Assembly: GCA_905178155.1 (NCBI GenBank)
Contig: CAJINV010000002.1
Location: 5,637,709 to 5,701,708 of the forward strand
DNA: 64,000 nucleotides
From: Amoebophrya sp. A120
Taxonomy: Eukaryota; Sar; Dinophyceae; Syndiniales; Amoebophryaceae
Direction of reading: 5' to 3'
The position numbers and the translations under genes were made by a program. A model generated the notes under the pieces. That model was not told the origin of the DNA and did not search any database. It saw only the letters and a list, made by a program, of their open reading frames with translations. This document shows positions 55,801 through 64,000 of this stretch, piece after piece (position 1 is the first letter of the stretch; each line of letters starts with the position of its first letter).

Positions 55801-55839
55801 CCATGAGCAAAAAAACCTAATAGGTTTTTTTGGTCATGG
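55801..55839. repeat. Inverted repeat, 19-nt arms
   Basis: The left arm CCATGAGCAAAAAAACCTA pairs with TAGGTTTTTTTGGTCATGG around a single base, with one mismatch. It starts 15 bp before the perfect palindrome. Confidence 0.85.
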
Positions 55840-55854
55840 TGTTTCATTTTTCAT

Positions 55855-55907
55855 GGTCCGACCGAGCGTATCAAAGGTTTAAAACCTTTGATACGCTCGG
55901 TCGGACC
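55855..55907. repeat. Perfect inverted repeat, 26-nt arms, 1-nt spacer
   Basis: The arm starts GGTCCGACCGAGCGTATCAA and continues AGGTTT; its exact complement follows after a single A. It is not part of any recognised introner family. Confidence 0.95.
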
Positions 55908-56135
55908 GGTTGTGAAGGGGAATGAGGTGGTCGCCGCAAAAAACTTTGATTTTTCTCTTTGACAGTACCTACACACAAGTTGCTTTTTGCATGACATACA
56001 TCTTCACCAGGCTCTTCATCTCACTATACCTATTTCTTCGTTTTATTCGTACTACTAAGCTCTTTCACAGATCATATGCCAAAATCCCGAAGTGGTAGGA
56101 CAATTACAATTAGAATTACACAAGACAAATAAACC

Positions 56136-59100
56136 ATGCTGTACGAGCGAGGGTTTCTTTCCGCGAATAAACCGCGGATCGGGTCGTGGAAGCTGTTTCT
56201 GGTGACGACCCGCGGTCAGGTTCTGATATACCTGCTGCTGCCCGTATTTCTACTCGGCGGCTTGTACAACTTTGAGGATTCTTTTTCGGCTGTTTATTCA
56301 GCGGGGGGCATTAGCATTTATGGTGCGGCTGCCTTGTCCTCGTCCGTGCTTAATACAACTGGTGTATTTATTACAACCTCGCACCTGCAGCTCGCAGTTG
56401 CAGTGCAGCAAGGTCGGCGGCTGGAAAATACTCGCACGACTCGGCACGAAGAAAGAGAAAAAGAGCGGCCTGATATTAACCAGAGGAAAAATAAACGTCC
56501 CCATCACGACCCCATAGTCGACGAGATGGGAAATCCGCTAGACAAATCCAGCAGCTCCATCAACTGAACTCCGAATGTAGTGTAGTCGACGTTCGTGGCT
56601 ATAATTATACATGTCGCATGACCACTACAACTAATTCAGCTACCGATTTTTACTCAGAGCATGGCTGATTCATGGTCCAAAAAAACAACGAATCCCTGAT
56701 GTTCTCAAAAATCTCCTTGGAGTACGCATGAGAGGATTTATTGTCTAGGGCCATATAACCCGGGCTAGCGTGACAATAAATACGGGGTGGTGGGGACGTT
56801 GTTGCACAGGTGGATACGTTGTGCGGACGCTAGGGCTAGTCCCCCCCGGCGGAGGAAAAGGGACAGGGTACGGGCGAAGATGAGAAAGTTGACAGGGATC
56901 TCTCTATCCGGCACATTGACCTCCGTCAGCCGCCCCTGGTCGGCCAGCTTGGATGAAAATAAAAGTAGCACGGGTGATATGGATGTGTCAGGATTGAAAT
57001 CGTCAAAGTTTGCTATTGCAGAGGACGAGCGGGAGGCAGATTATAGCCCTGGTAAGGGTCAAAAGTTGGACTGCTGACTAGCATGACAGAAGGCAGCTCT
57101 TTTGCCCTAAACCGCGCGACAGACTCGCTTCCAGGACCGTGAACATTTGTCATGCACCGACTACAGACTGTAGGTCTAACTGGTATCCGTTTTATGCATG
57201 GCAAACTATTTCAACTTTGACGATTTCAAACCTGACACATCCATAGGCGATGAGCATGATTATGCCCAGTCAATTACATCATCCGAAAGCGACGACTCCG
57301 GCCAAAGCACGGGAACTGGGTATGCATTGCAAATGTCGCTGGACGTCTGGAAATTTTCGATGTCGCTGAGGCATGCATTATACCAAAGCAGCCGCTCCTT
57401 TTAATACGGCTGAGTCATGCATACCAATTCAGCCGCTCCTCCTTTAATGAAACTCGCGCCCCCGGTTGGTGGAGCGATCGGCTGACGAGGTACGTCGGGG
57501 GACGTTGCTACATCAATCAATCAATACGGCATACAATTGGAGGCTTATTTTTGCAGATTCATTAGTCTGCCTTACTACAGTCGTGCGAGATCAAGAAAGA
57601 AGCTGGCGACTCGTATTCATGCGTGACAGATGTTGACCTCGTCTAAACCTTGCATCGAAAAGAACCCAGATCCAGACATATTTGCAGTTGATAATGAGTC
57701 GCCGCGCAGAATTTCGTTCGCGGACGGGAAAGAAAGAGTGCCCGGACAGCCCACCAACCGAACGCCACTACCCGCAGCAGGTACTTCGCTAGGTGCCGCG
57801 ATCGCCGGCGCCATCGAGCGTTTTGACAAAGACGTAGCCGTATCGACGTTGCAAAAGGATATCAATGAATCCAAGACCGCTGTTGCGAGTTCTTGTGCAT
57901 CTTCGCATACTTACTTTCATCGTGTTTAAGAAGAAGAAGAAAACGTGCCAAATTCATGTCAGACAAATTTGATTTCACGGACAAAAGCCACGAAAAATCG
58001 GGCATGATAGATGCGATCAAAAATTATGCTGAAATATTATAGCGCCATCAAGCGTAAAATATACGGGTTCACAACTTTTGCAGTGGATACGCCAGTCTGT
58101 CTACAGAGATGCACACCAAGATCAATCAGCACACGGCATGGGCACGAGAAAACAAACTCGAACCGAGCCCCGAATTGCCAGCCGGCCCTAGTCGTCTTCA
58201 GGCACAACAACTTCCTCGGCGAGGTCAGCAGCCGAATGAGATGGCCGCAGAGCCTGTTCTTCCCTACTGTGTCAGACACGACAAGCTGGCAAGGACGTTG
58301 CAGGAAGACGTTATGGATTGTAAAAATGTCTGGGTCTGGAAGGTTGGGACTTGTAATGCTAGCTTTCCATACCTAGAAAATCTGTATTGCATAACCAACA
58401 AAAGTCGCAGCCTCTTTTGTCATGCGAAAACGCAGCTTCTCATGCGGATTGCCTATGAGAGAGCGTTTTGGGAAGTTGTCATGCCGGACTTCATTTGGAA
58501 GTGTTTGCATCGTGCACCTTTATTTTAGCATCACAAGTTTCCAGACCCAGACACTTTTGCATTTGATAGACGTGCAGCGTGCCCTATTCCTCCGGGACGG
58601 AGCGGGTGCTCCGATCCGCGGCCGCGCACCGCTCCCCGAGAAGCTGCGGGGCGAGCTTCAGAGGGCGTACGGCGCTCGGGTATTGTCCGGGCTTCCGGTA
58701 TGGATTGCACAAGTATCGATCTCAGTCTGGAGGAAAATAATTGCATAAACTTGTTAAGGTTGTTGGATGTGAAAGAATCTGAAGAAGATCTTCCCCTTAT
58801 CTGTGATGTAAACAGAACGAAGCTTGCCATGCGGAGTACGCAACTACGCATATTAGCAGCTCAAAAACGTGTCATTCTTGTTGGCCGCGTACTAATATTG
58901 CAGTGTCACTACAACTTATCATTTACAGACCAGCATCACATTCACAGACCGGGGCCAGATCAATGTTTTCGACGTGCATATCCGGAAATTGTCCACAATT
59001 GGAGACAACTGGCGAGGTTTCGCCTGATACACTACCTGCTGCCGCACTACGACGGGAAAATCCACCTCGCCGGCGCAGATACCGTGGCGGGGAACGCGAT

Positions 59101-62100
59101 CTTGGCGGAGCGGGCTATGAACTGCAAAAGTATCGTACTCGTATAAATGCATTACAAATTATTTCCCCAGCAAGAGAAATTTGTCATGCGGATTTACCTC
59201 AAGAAAAAAATTTGTACTGCATGACTGCAATTACTACGAGTACGATACTTTTGCACAGGATACGGGCGAGGGAGATACAAAAGTGGCGGGATGAGCAACT
59301 TGCGTGCCTCGATCTGTTCGAAGGTCTTTTATGCATTGCAAATATGTCTGGGTCTGGAAGGATGCAACTTGTGATGCTATTTTTGGATTCTAAAAAAATA
59401 AATCTGTGTTGCATGACAAGAAATAGGAGTCCAGTTTTTGCCACGTGGAGAGGGCATTTCTCATGCAGGATAGGCGTGAAGAAGTCCTCATGCTAGGGCC
59501 TAGGGCATGCATCACAGACATCATGGCTCATGCTAAACGGCGACAGGCGCTACCTAACCAACCAACCAAGTCTCAGAATCTTCCAGACCCAGACATATTT
59601 GCAATCCATATCTTTTGGCGCGGAACAAAGAACTTTTTCGCCGCGCGCGGGAGACCAACCTACAGAAGAGGGGTATCGAAAGGAAAAATCCCCCCTCCCC
59701 ATATCAAAACGGAATTTCTCCTGCTGGATCTGTGTACACAAATCAATTCTGTAGTGCAGAGAGGCATTGCGGCCAGATCCCCAGGCTAGCTAGGGGCGTA
59801 TAAGTCTAGTTGTTTAGCATGGCAAACGGCCCCCCTTTAGGCCCAACAGCATGACAAATCGCTTCCATAATGGGGCGGAAGGTTCTGCCCTTGTCTTCTT
59901 GCAAGACAAATGTGAAGAAGATTGGCGGCCTCAAATCAGCAGCACGAATCTCCGGAAGCGGACCTTTTCAATATGGGGAGGGGGGACTTTTCATTTTGAT
60001 AAGGAGGGAGCCAGACCCGGACGGCGTCCTCGCTTTCAAAACGAAACCGCAGAAGCGTCTCCTGGGCGACGCGAAGCAGGACATCAGCGAGTGGGCACGG
60101 ATTGCCACCACCGCAAATATTAAACTGCCCGAAGATGATAGCCTCGTTTCATCCTCGGCTCCCGTTATTTCTGTTCCTCGCCCAGGAACGACAGCAGGGG
60201 CCGGTAATACTAGTATTCTCAAGACGTCGTCGTCGCAATCAACAACCGGTACGGAGATCGAGCAGCGACTTATTGGACTGGCAAACTCTCTCTGGCGGGC
60301 CATCGACCGGCTAGAGACGGCCCTTATCGCGACGTTCGCGGTTGAGGAGCAGCGCGAATACGAAATTTTTGTATGAAATGCAAAAATGTCTGGTTCTGGA
60401 AACTTGTGATGCCAAAATGTGCATGATGAAAACACTTCCGAATGCAGTCCGGCATGACAACTTCCCACAATTCTTTCTCGTAGGCAAACCGCATGAGAAA
60501 GTGCGTTTTTGCATGACAAAAGAGGCTGCGACTTTTGTTGGTTATGCAATACAGATTTTCATTTTCTAGGTATGGAAAGCTAGCATTACAAGTTCCAACC
60601 TTCCAGACCCAGACACTTTTACAATCCATATTTTGAGCCTGAATGCGACGAGTTGTGCCAGCTGAACACCCGCCGGCTGCTTGTTTTTATCCCGGAGCTG
60701 TTGGAAGAGCCAACGGAGGAGACTGCTCGGAAGGCGCGGCAGGCGTTCCTAGCTAACTTCGGCATCAGATCCGAAGCCGACGTGCAGGCGTTGGACCTCT
60801 TTGACGTGACCCTGAAGGCCTCCCAAGTTCCTGAAACGGTATCAGAGAGTCCCCCGAACAACGCGGAAAAGAAGCAAGCCCGCGCGCTGCTGCGCACCGA
60901 CGTTTTGAAGATCTTCGTGCGACTGTTGGGCCGGTTTCAAAAACTGTGGATTGAGGACTTCGCCAAGCTCCTGAAGCAGGATGTTGTTGAGCGACCTGGT
61001 GCAGTAGGAGCAACAAGAAGTCCAGGACGATCGTCACCGAACTTCGAAGCAGTTCGCCCCGCGTCCCCCGTTTTATTTATGGACGACCGCGCCAGAGCTA
61101 AGCTTTTCGAGCAGATGCTCACGGAGCAGATAGACGCGACCGAGCACTTTTTCGACCGCTGGCACGACATGCTGAAAGATTCGAAAGAGACGCAAGAGCT
61201 GGCACAGCTGGTGACCGCCCGGCATTACTCTACTTCGGTGGACACGATTCGGGGTCCCGTGGCCCTCGCCGGGGGGGCTGCAAATCCAGGGAACGCAGGC
61301 ATTCTCCTCGCATCGCCGCTGGAGCGGGAAATGAGTGTTGTGACCGACTTGATTTTATGCATTGCAACTACTGCTTCTATGTGTGGGTCTGGAAATAAGT
61401 GATACGGAATTGTGGATCATGATTGACCGCATGACAAGACAAACTGAGCTTTTGTAGGAAAAAAGAAGCTGCGACCTTTGTAGTTGGTCACGCAATTATA
61501 CAAGTTCCACGAGCAGCATAATTAGAACAAGTATCCAGACCCAGACAGATTTGCAGTTGACAGAGTTCGAGCCGAATTTTCGTGGACCAGTTGGCCACGC
61601 CCTTCTTCCAGAACGTGTTTCTCTTCTACGTTCCCAAGAACGAACAGCCTAATCAAGAAAATGCAGCGAATTTATTTGCGCCGAATGCGGAAAGCCTGCG
61701 TCTGGTGAAGCAGTACGTGAAACGCGACGGCCGTGTGAAGCGCTGGCTGCAAGGACGCAATGGGGTTTTTGCCCTTCCGCAGCACCGAAGCGAGCCCTTC
61801 GGAAAAGACTGGGCCGACGGGCTGCCGGACAACCGGCTGAGTCAGCTTCCGAGATCCACTTCGCAGTCGGGGCGCGTCAAAAAAACGCTTCACGGCCGCG
61901 TGGAAACCCAACTGGCGGACATGTCCAGGAAATACCAGGACATGGCGACTCGAGGTCGGCACGAAGCGATGACCAGCGTCCCGACGAAACCGAAAGCCAA
62001 ACCGACATCCATGCCTTTGCAGCCTGTGGGTAAGGTGCCGCCCCCCGGAGGTGCAGTCCTACCCAGTCCGCTCCCGCACGAGAAAGTATCAAAATACAGA

Positions 62101-62477
62101 AAAAGCAGCAGCGCCTGCTCTCCCGCCCACGAGCCGGACCGAAACTTGATGTCATGTGCGGTTGTACACAACAAGGAAATTTTGTATACATGATCTCTGC
62201 ACAGAAGTAGTACCTCCGAAAGACGACGTGATTTTTTCTGTCTCCCGAAGTTCGGACTCTAAAGCATTCAAATGTCGGTGCTTTTTTAGTAGAACTCGCC
62301 CCGCACATCGCATCAAAGCGCGTAACCCTTCTGGTGGGTGTCAAGGGAGTGGGAAGTCATTTGTTATTTCGCTTTCATAAAGAGGTGCTCCCGCCCGCCC
62401 GGGAGATGCGGATGGAGTCCGCGCGCCTGGGAGCAAAGCGCCGGCGCAAGCAAGGCCTGTTGCGCAAATTAAGCTGA
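56136..62477 (+). CDS. Large orphan protein, 13 exons, 1,084 aa
   Basis: Exons 56136-56473, 56822-57051, 57202-57320, 57699-57859, 58090-58311, 58574-58697, 58934-59115, 59268-59329, 59616-59673, 60007-60371, 60636-61355, 61568-62086 and 62323-62477 keep one frame to TGA at 62477. An N-terminal TM segment (GQVLIYLLLPVFLLGGLYNF) precedes a basic region, a Ser/Asp-rich linker and a long helical body: RRAYPEIVHNWRQLARFRLI, LLARNKELFRRARETNLQKR, RALLRTDVLKIFVRLLGRFQ, KLFEQMLTEQIDATEHFFDR and FVDQLATPFFQNVFLFYVP. The C-terminus is basic (RLGAKRRRKQGLL). No family recognised. Most junctions are introner elements; the joins at 57052-57201 and 62087-62322 are weakest, and the intron 58698-58933 starts GTATGG and ends AG. 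Confidence 0.7.
56474..56816. mobile_element. Introner element, family B, degenerate
   Basis: The left TATTAACCAGAGG is followed by AAATAAACGTCCCC; the right end is GGGGACGTTGTTGCACAGG then TGGATA. The flanks CCTGA and CGTTG do not match. Fuses ERP-DADARASPP in frame. Confidence 0.75.
57052..57201. other. Intron of uncertain type
   Basis: Starts GTAAGG but ends TGCATGG, so it lacks an AG acceptor. It joins YSPA-NYFNFDD in frame. Possibly a decayed introner element. Confidence 0.45.
57321..57693. mobile_element. Introner element, family A, long
   Basis: The left end TATGCATTGCAAATGTCGCT is related to family A; the right end is CCAGACATATTTGCAGTTG followed by ATA. The flanks CTGGG and ATGAG do not match well. 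Fuses STGTG-SPRRISF. Confidence 0.75.
57860..58089. mobile_element. Introner element, family D-like, degenerate
   Basis: The right end AACTTTTGCAGTGGATA is family-D-like; the left end TATCAATGAATCC is diverged. No duplication seen. Fuses LQK-DASLSTEMH in frame without removing an extra 5-mer. Confidence 0.6.
58312..58568. mobile_element. Introner element, family A
   Basis: It starts TATGGATTGTAAAAATGTCT, ends CACTTTTGCATTTGATA, and is flanked by a perfect GACGT duplication. Confidence 0.94.
59116..59262. mobile_element. Introner element, family D
   Basis: It starts TATGAACTGCAAAAGTATCG, ends CGATACTTTTGCACAGGATA, and is flanked by a perfect CGGGC duplication. At 147 bp it is the best example of the family. 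Confidence 0.95.
59330..59610. mobile_element. Introner element, family A
   Basis: It starts TATGCATTGCAAATATGTCT, ends ACATATTTGCAATCCATA, and is flanked by a perfect TCTTT duplication. Confidence 0.95.
59674..60001. mobile_element. Introner element, family C
   Basis: It starts TATCGAAAGGAAAAATCCCC and ends GGGGACTTTTCATTTTGATA; the 5-mers AGGGG and AGGAG differ at one base. Only a 58-nt exon separates it from the previous element. Confidence 0.92.
60372..60630. mobile_element. Introner element, family A
   Basis: It starts TATGAAATGCAAAAATGTCT, ends ACACTTTTACAATCCATA, and is flanked by a perfect TTTTG duplication. Confidence 0.95.
61356..61562. mobile_element. Introner element, family A, diverged
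   Basis: It starts TATGCATTGCAACTACTGCT with GTGTGGGTCTGGA and ends AGACAGATTTGCAGTTGACA. The 5-mers GATTT and GAGTT differ at one base. Fuses TDLIS-SRIFVDQL. Confidence 0.85.
62087..62322. mobile_element. Intron, probable degenerate introner element
   Basis: Begins TATCAAAATACAGAAAAAGC after GAAAG. The right boundary was placed by reading frame only (VTLLVGVKGVG) and has no recognisable TIR. Confidence 0.45.
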
Positions 62478-63610
62478 CACGGACTCCGCAACAGAAATCG
62501 AGCGGGGGTTTGTGGAGATGGTTCCTCAATTTGTTCGGGTTGGCAGCGTAATTATGAACATGCTTGCAGCGTTCGTTGAACAGGTGCTGGGAGCATTGAT
62601 GTAGAAAAGTTAAATTTCAGAGAGCCAGGTCAGTAAGTTGCTGGCGACCGATGATCGCTCGACGTTCTTTGATTCATACTAAATTATTTTTGCCATAAAA
62701 TTACACATTTTCAAGCTCATGGTTACATTCTCAACTGAGTAACCAGTCTTGATCCGCATTTTTGTTTTCTGCACAGCAGTGTCGCGTACGAAATCAATTT
62801 TTTCGTGCAGGAGTAGAACTAATACACCAGATTGTGATGTTGGAGAGACCGCTTTCCAGTTGACATCTGGGAGGTCCTGGAAGGCAATACAGCTACTCGG
62901 CAGCATTTGATAATGAAGCGCTCATGGAGATGAATAAAGACATCACTGAGCCTGTCGAGTAGTAGTTACAGAAGAGAGCAAGAATCGAATCCATTGCCAC
63001 AGCCTGAAGGAATGAAAAATATCGTGCATGTATGATTTCAAAGCCCACCCTGCTGACCTGACGCGATTACCTCGAGAAGTGTGTGCGCATTGGTACAAAG
63101 CACCACGTAATTGTTGACAAGGTGTTCGAAAACCTTTCTTTCTCTCTCGAATTTCTCATCGTGACAAATTCTGGAATGGTGGATCATCTGCGAAATCACT
63201 TGAAACCGATGCAACTCAGCTACAGGCACACGAAGCCTATCCGGGAACGAAGACGATAATTCTGTAAAAGCGGCGGCTTGATGATGTTTTGACCGCGACG
63301 TGGCTGCGTGGTTTTCATTTCTTGAGCTCCTATCAGCACCATTCGCAGCCTACCTAAAGATCCTGCTTTACATTTGCCTCTGTTCATGCCCGCGCGCGAT
63401 TTTGAAGTACTGCAGCATCAACAAAGTATTAATTAGTTCTTCCGTTTATTGTTCCCCACCTCCCCAAAAAGCAGTCGCTTTGGCACGACCAGCAACTTTG
63501 CTTCCAAAAGGAAGCGATTGTTTCGATTTAGGAGCAGTAGGTTTCCAATTTAGAATCTTCGTTTAAATTTAAATCCGATAAGTGAAGAACACCTTCGTAG
63601 ATCTGAAAAG
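62478..63610. other. Intergenic; HSP70 promoter side
   Basis: No coding frame supported. The last few hundred bases should regulate HSP70; no convincing three-unit heat-shock element was found. Confidence 0.5.
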
Positions 63611-63975
63611 ATGGCGAAGTCGTACGCCGTCGGTATCGATTTGGGTACGACGTACTCGTGCGTCGGCGTGATGAAGAACGACACGGTCGAGATCATCGCG
63701 AACGACCAGGGTAACCGGACCACCCCGTCCTACGTCGCTTTCACCGACACCGAGCGGCTGATCGGGGACGCCGCGAAAAACCAGTCCGCGCGCAACCCGG
63801 AAAACACCGTCTTCGACGCCAAGCGGCTGATCGGGCGCAAGTTCAACGACCCGGTGGTGCAGAGCGATATCAAATTGTGGCCGTTCAAGGTCATCGCTGG
63901 TTCGGGCGAGAAACCCATGATCGAGGTCACCTACCAGGCCGAGCAGAAGAAGTTCCACCCGGAAGAGATCTCCAG
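63611..63975 (+). CDS. HSP70: HSP70, cytosolic type, 5' end only
   Basis: Starts at ATG 63611 ([20 protein letters not shown]) and runs 121 codons plus two bases. Hsp70 is an ATP-driven chaperone. The ATPase-domain signatures [48 protein letters not shown] and the KFHPEEISS segment match cytosolic eukaryotic Hsp70 closely. There is no N-terminal signal or transit peptide. At 63976 the sequence leaves the conserved frame (family expectation: ISSMVL or similar) and starts TATCACAAATTTTG, so an intron, probably an introner element, begins here. The gene continues beyond the window. Confidence 0.96.
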
Positions 63976-64000
63976 TATCACAAATTTTGTCTCTGCTTCT
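63976..64000. mobile_element. Start of probable introner element in HSP70
   Basis: TATCACAAATTTTGTCTCTG begins exactly where Hsp70 homology stops. Only 25 bp are visible, so family and duplication cannot be judged. Confidence 0.5.

Larger units (their letters stand above)
55098..56135. other. Intergenic with two adjacent hairpins
   Basis: No coding frame supported; contains the inverted repeats listed at 55801-55839 and 55855-55907. Confidence 0.5.

Noticed and set aside
57601-57693. Open reading through element ends (e.g. CKYVWVW-like peptides) as real protein
   Set aside because: The same peptide appears wherever family-A ends are translated in that frame, so it is a translated TIR, not conserved coding sequence.
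63570-63610. Heat-shock element upstream of HSP70
   Set aside because: GAAGAACACCTTC resembles one, but the spacing does not give three properly alternating 5-bp units.
63569-63958. 129-codon minus frame at the window end
   Set aside because: It is the complement of the HSP70 coding sequence.

Overview
The window is nuclear DNA of a eukaryote, most likely an alveolate close to the syndinian (parasitic) dinoflagellates such as Amoebophrya. This rests on compact intron-rich genes, typical eukaryotic genes (SEC63, RRP7, HSP70, a PKA-type kinase, a CFAP97-like ciliary protein) and, above all, about 40 short mobile 'introner' elements. The organism assignment is inference; no rRNA or organelle marker is present.

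The dominant architecture is the introner element (IE). At least four families are recognisable by their terminal inverted repeats (TIRs): family A starts TATCAAATGCAAATATGTCT, B starts TATCCTGAGTAAAAACGTCC, C starts TATCAAAAGGAAAAATCCCC and D starts TATGAACTGCAAAAGTATCG. Elements run mostly 150-330 bp, begin TAT and end ATA, and are usually flanked by a 5-bp target-site duplication (TSD). Removing the element plus one TSD copy restores the reading frame in case after case. This gave complete gene models for a J-domain protein (5042-2178, minus), SEC63 (22677-17817, minus), a Rossmann-like protein (39717-43367, plus), a small one-TM protein (47486-48391, plus) and a 1,084-residue orphan (56136-62477, plus). 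Other genes use ordinary GT-AG introns (kinase 44523-46525, RRP7 9516-7707) or none (GH128-like glycosidase 37540-39135; orphan 53823-55097).

Layout. 1-22.7 kb: minus-strand genes in a row: secreted or membrane orphan, J-domain protein, proline-rich orphan, RRP7, two-TM orphan, SEC63. 24.66-32.67 kb: a DIRS-like tyrosine-recombinase retrotransposon, coding on the minus strand, with tyrosine recombinase, a Gag-like gene carrying four spliceosomal introns, and RT-RNase H. It is bounded by split direct repeats in an A1-body-B1-A2-B2 order. 34.2-63.6 kb: plus-strand genes: GT64 exostosin-like glycosyltransferase (with a palindromic 28-bp satellite inside one intron), GH128-like hydrolase, Rossmann-like protein, PKA-type kinase, one-TM protein, CFAP97-like protein, two orphans, and the 5' end of a cytosolic HSP70 at the window edge, apparently cut by another element.

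Functionally the genes are ordinary housekeeping (ER translocation, rRNA processing, chaperones, signalling, glycan metabolism, cilium). The unusual content is the mobile-intron system and the reversed, intron-bearing DIRS element.
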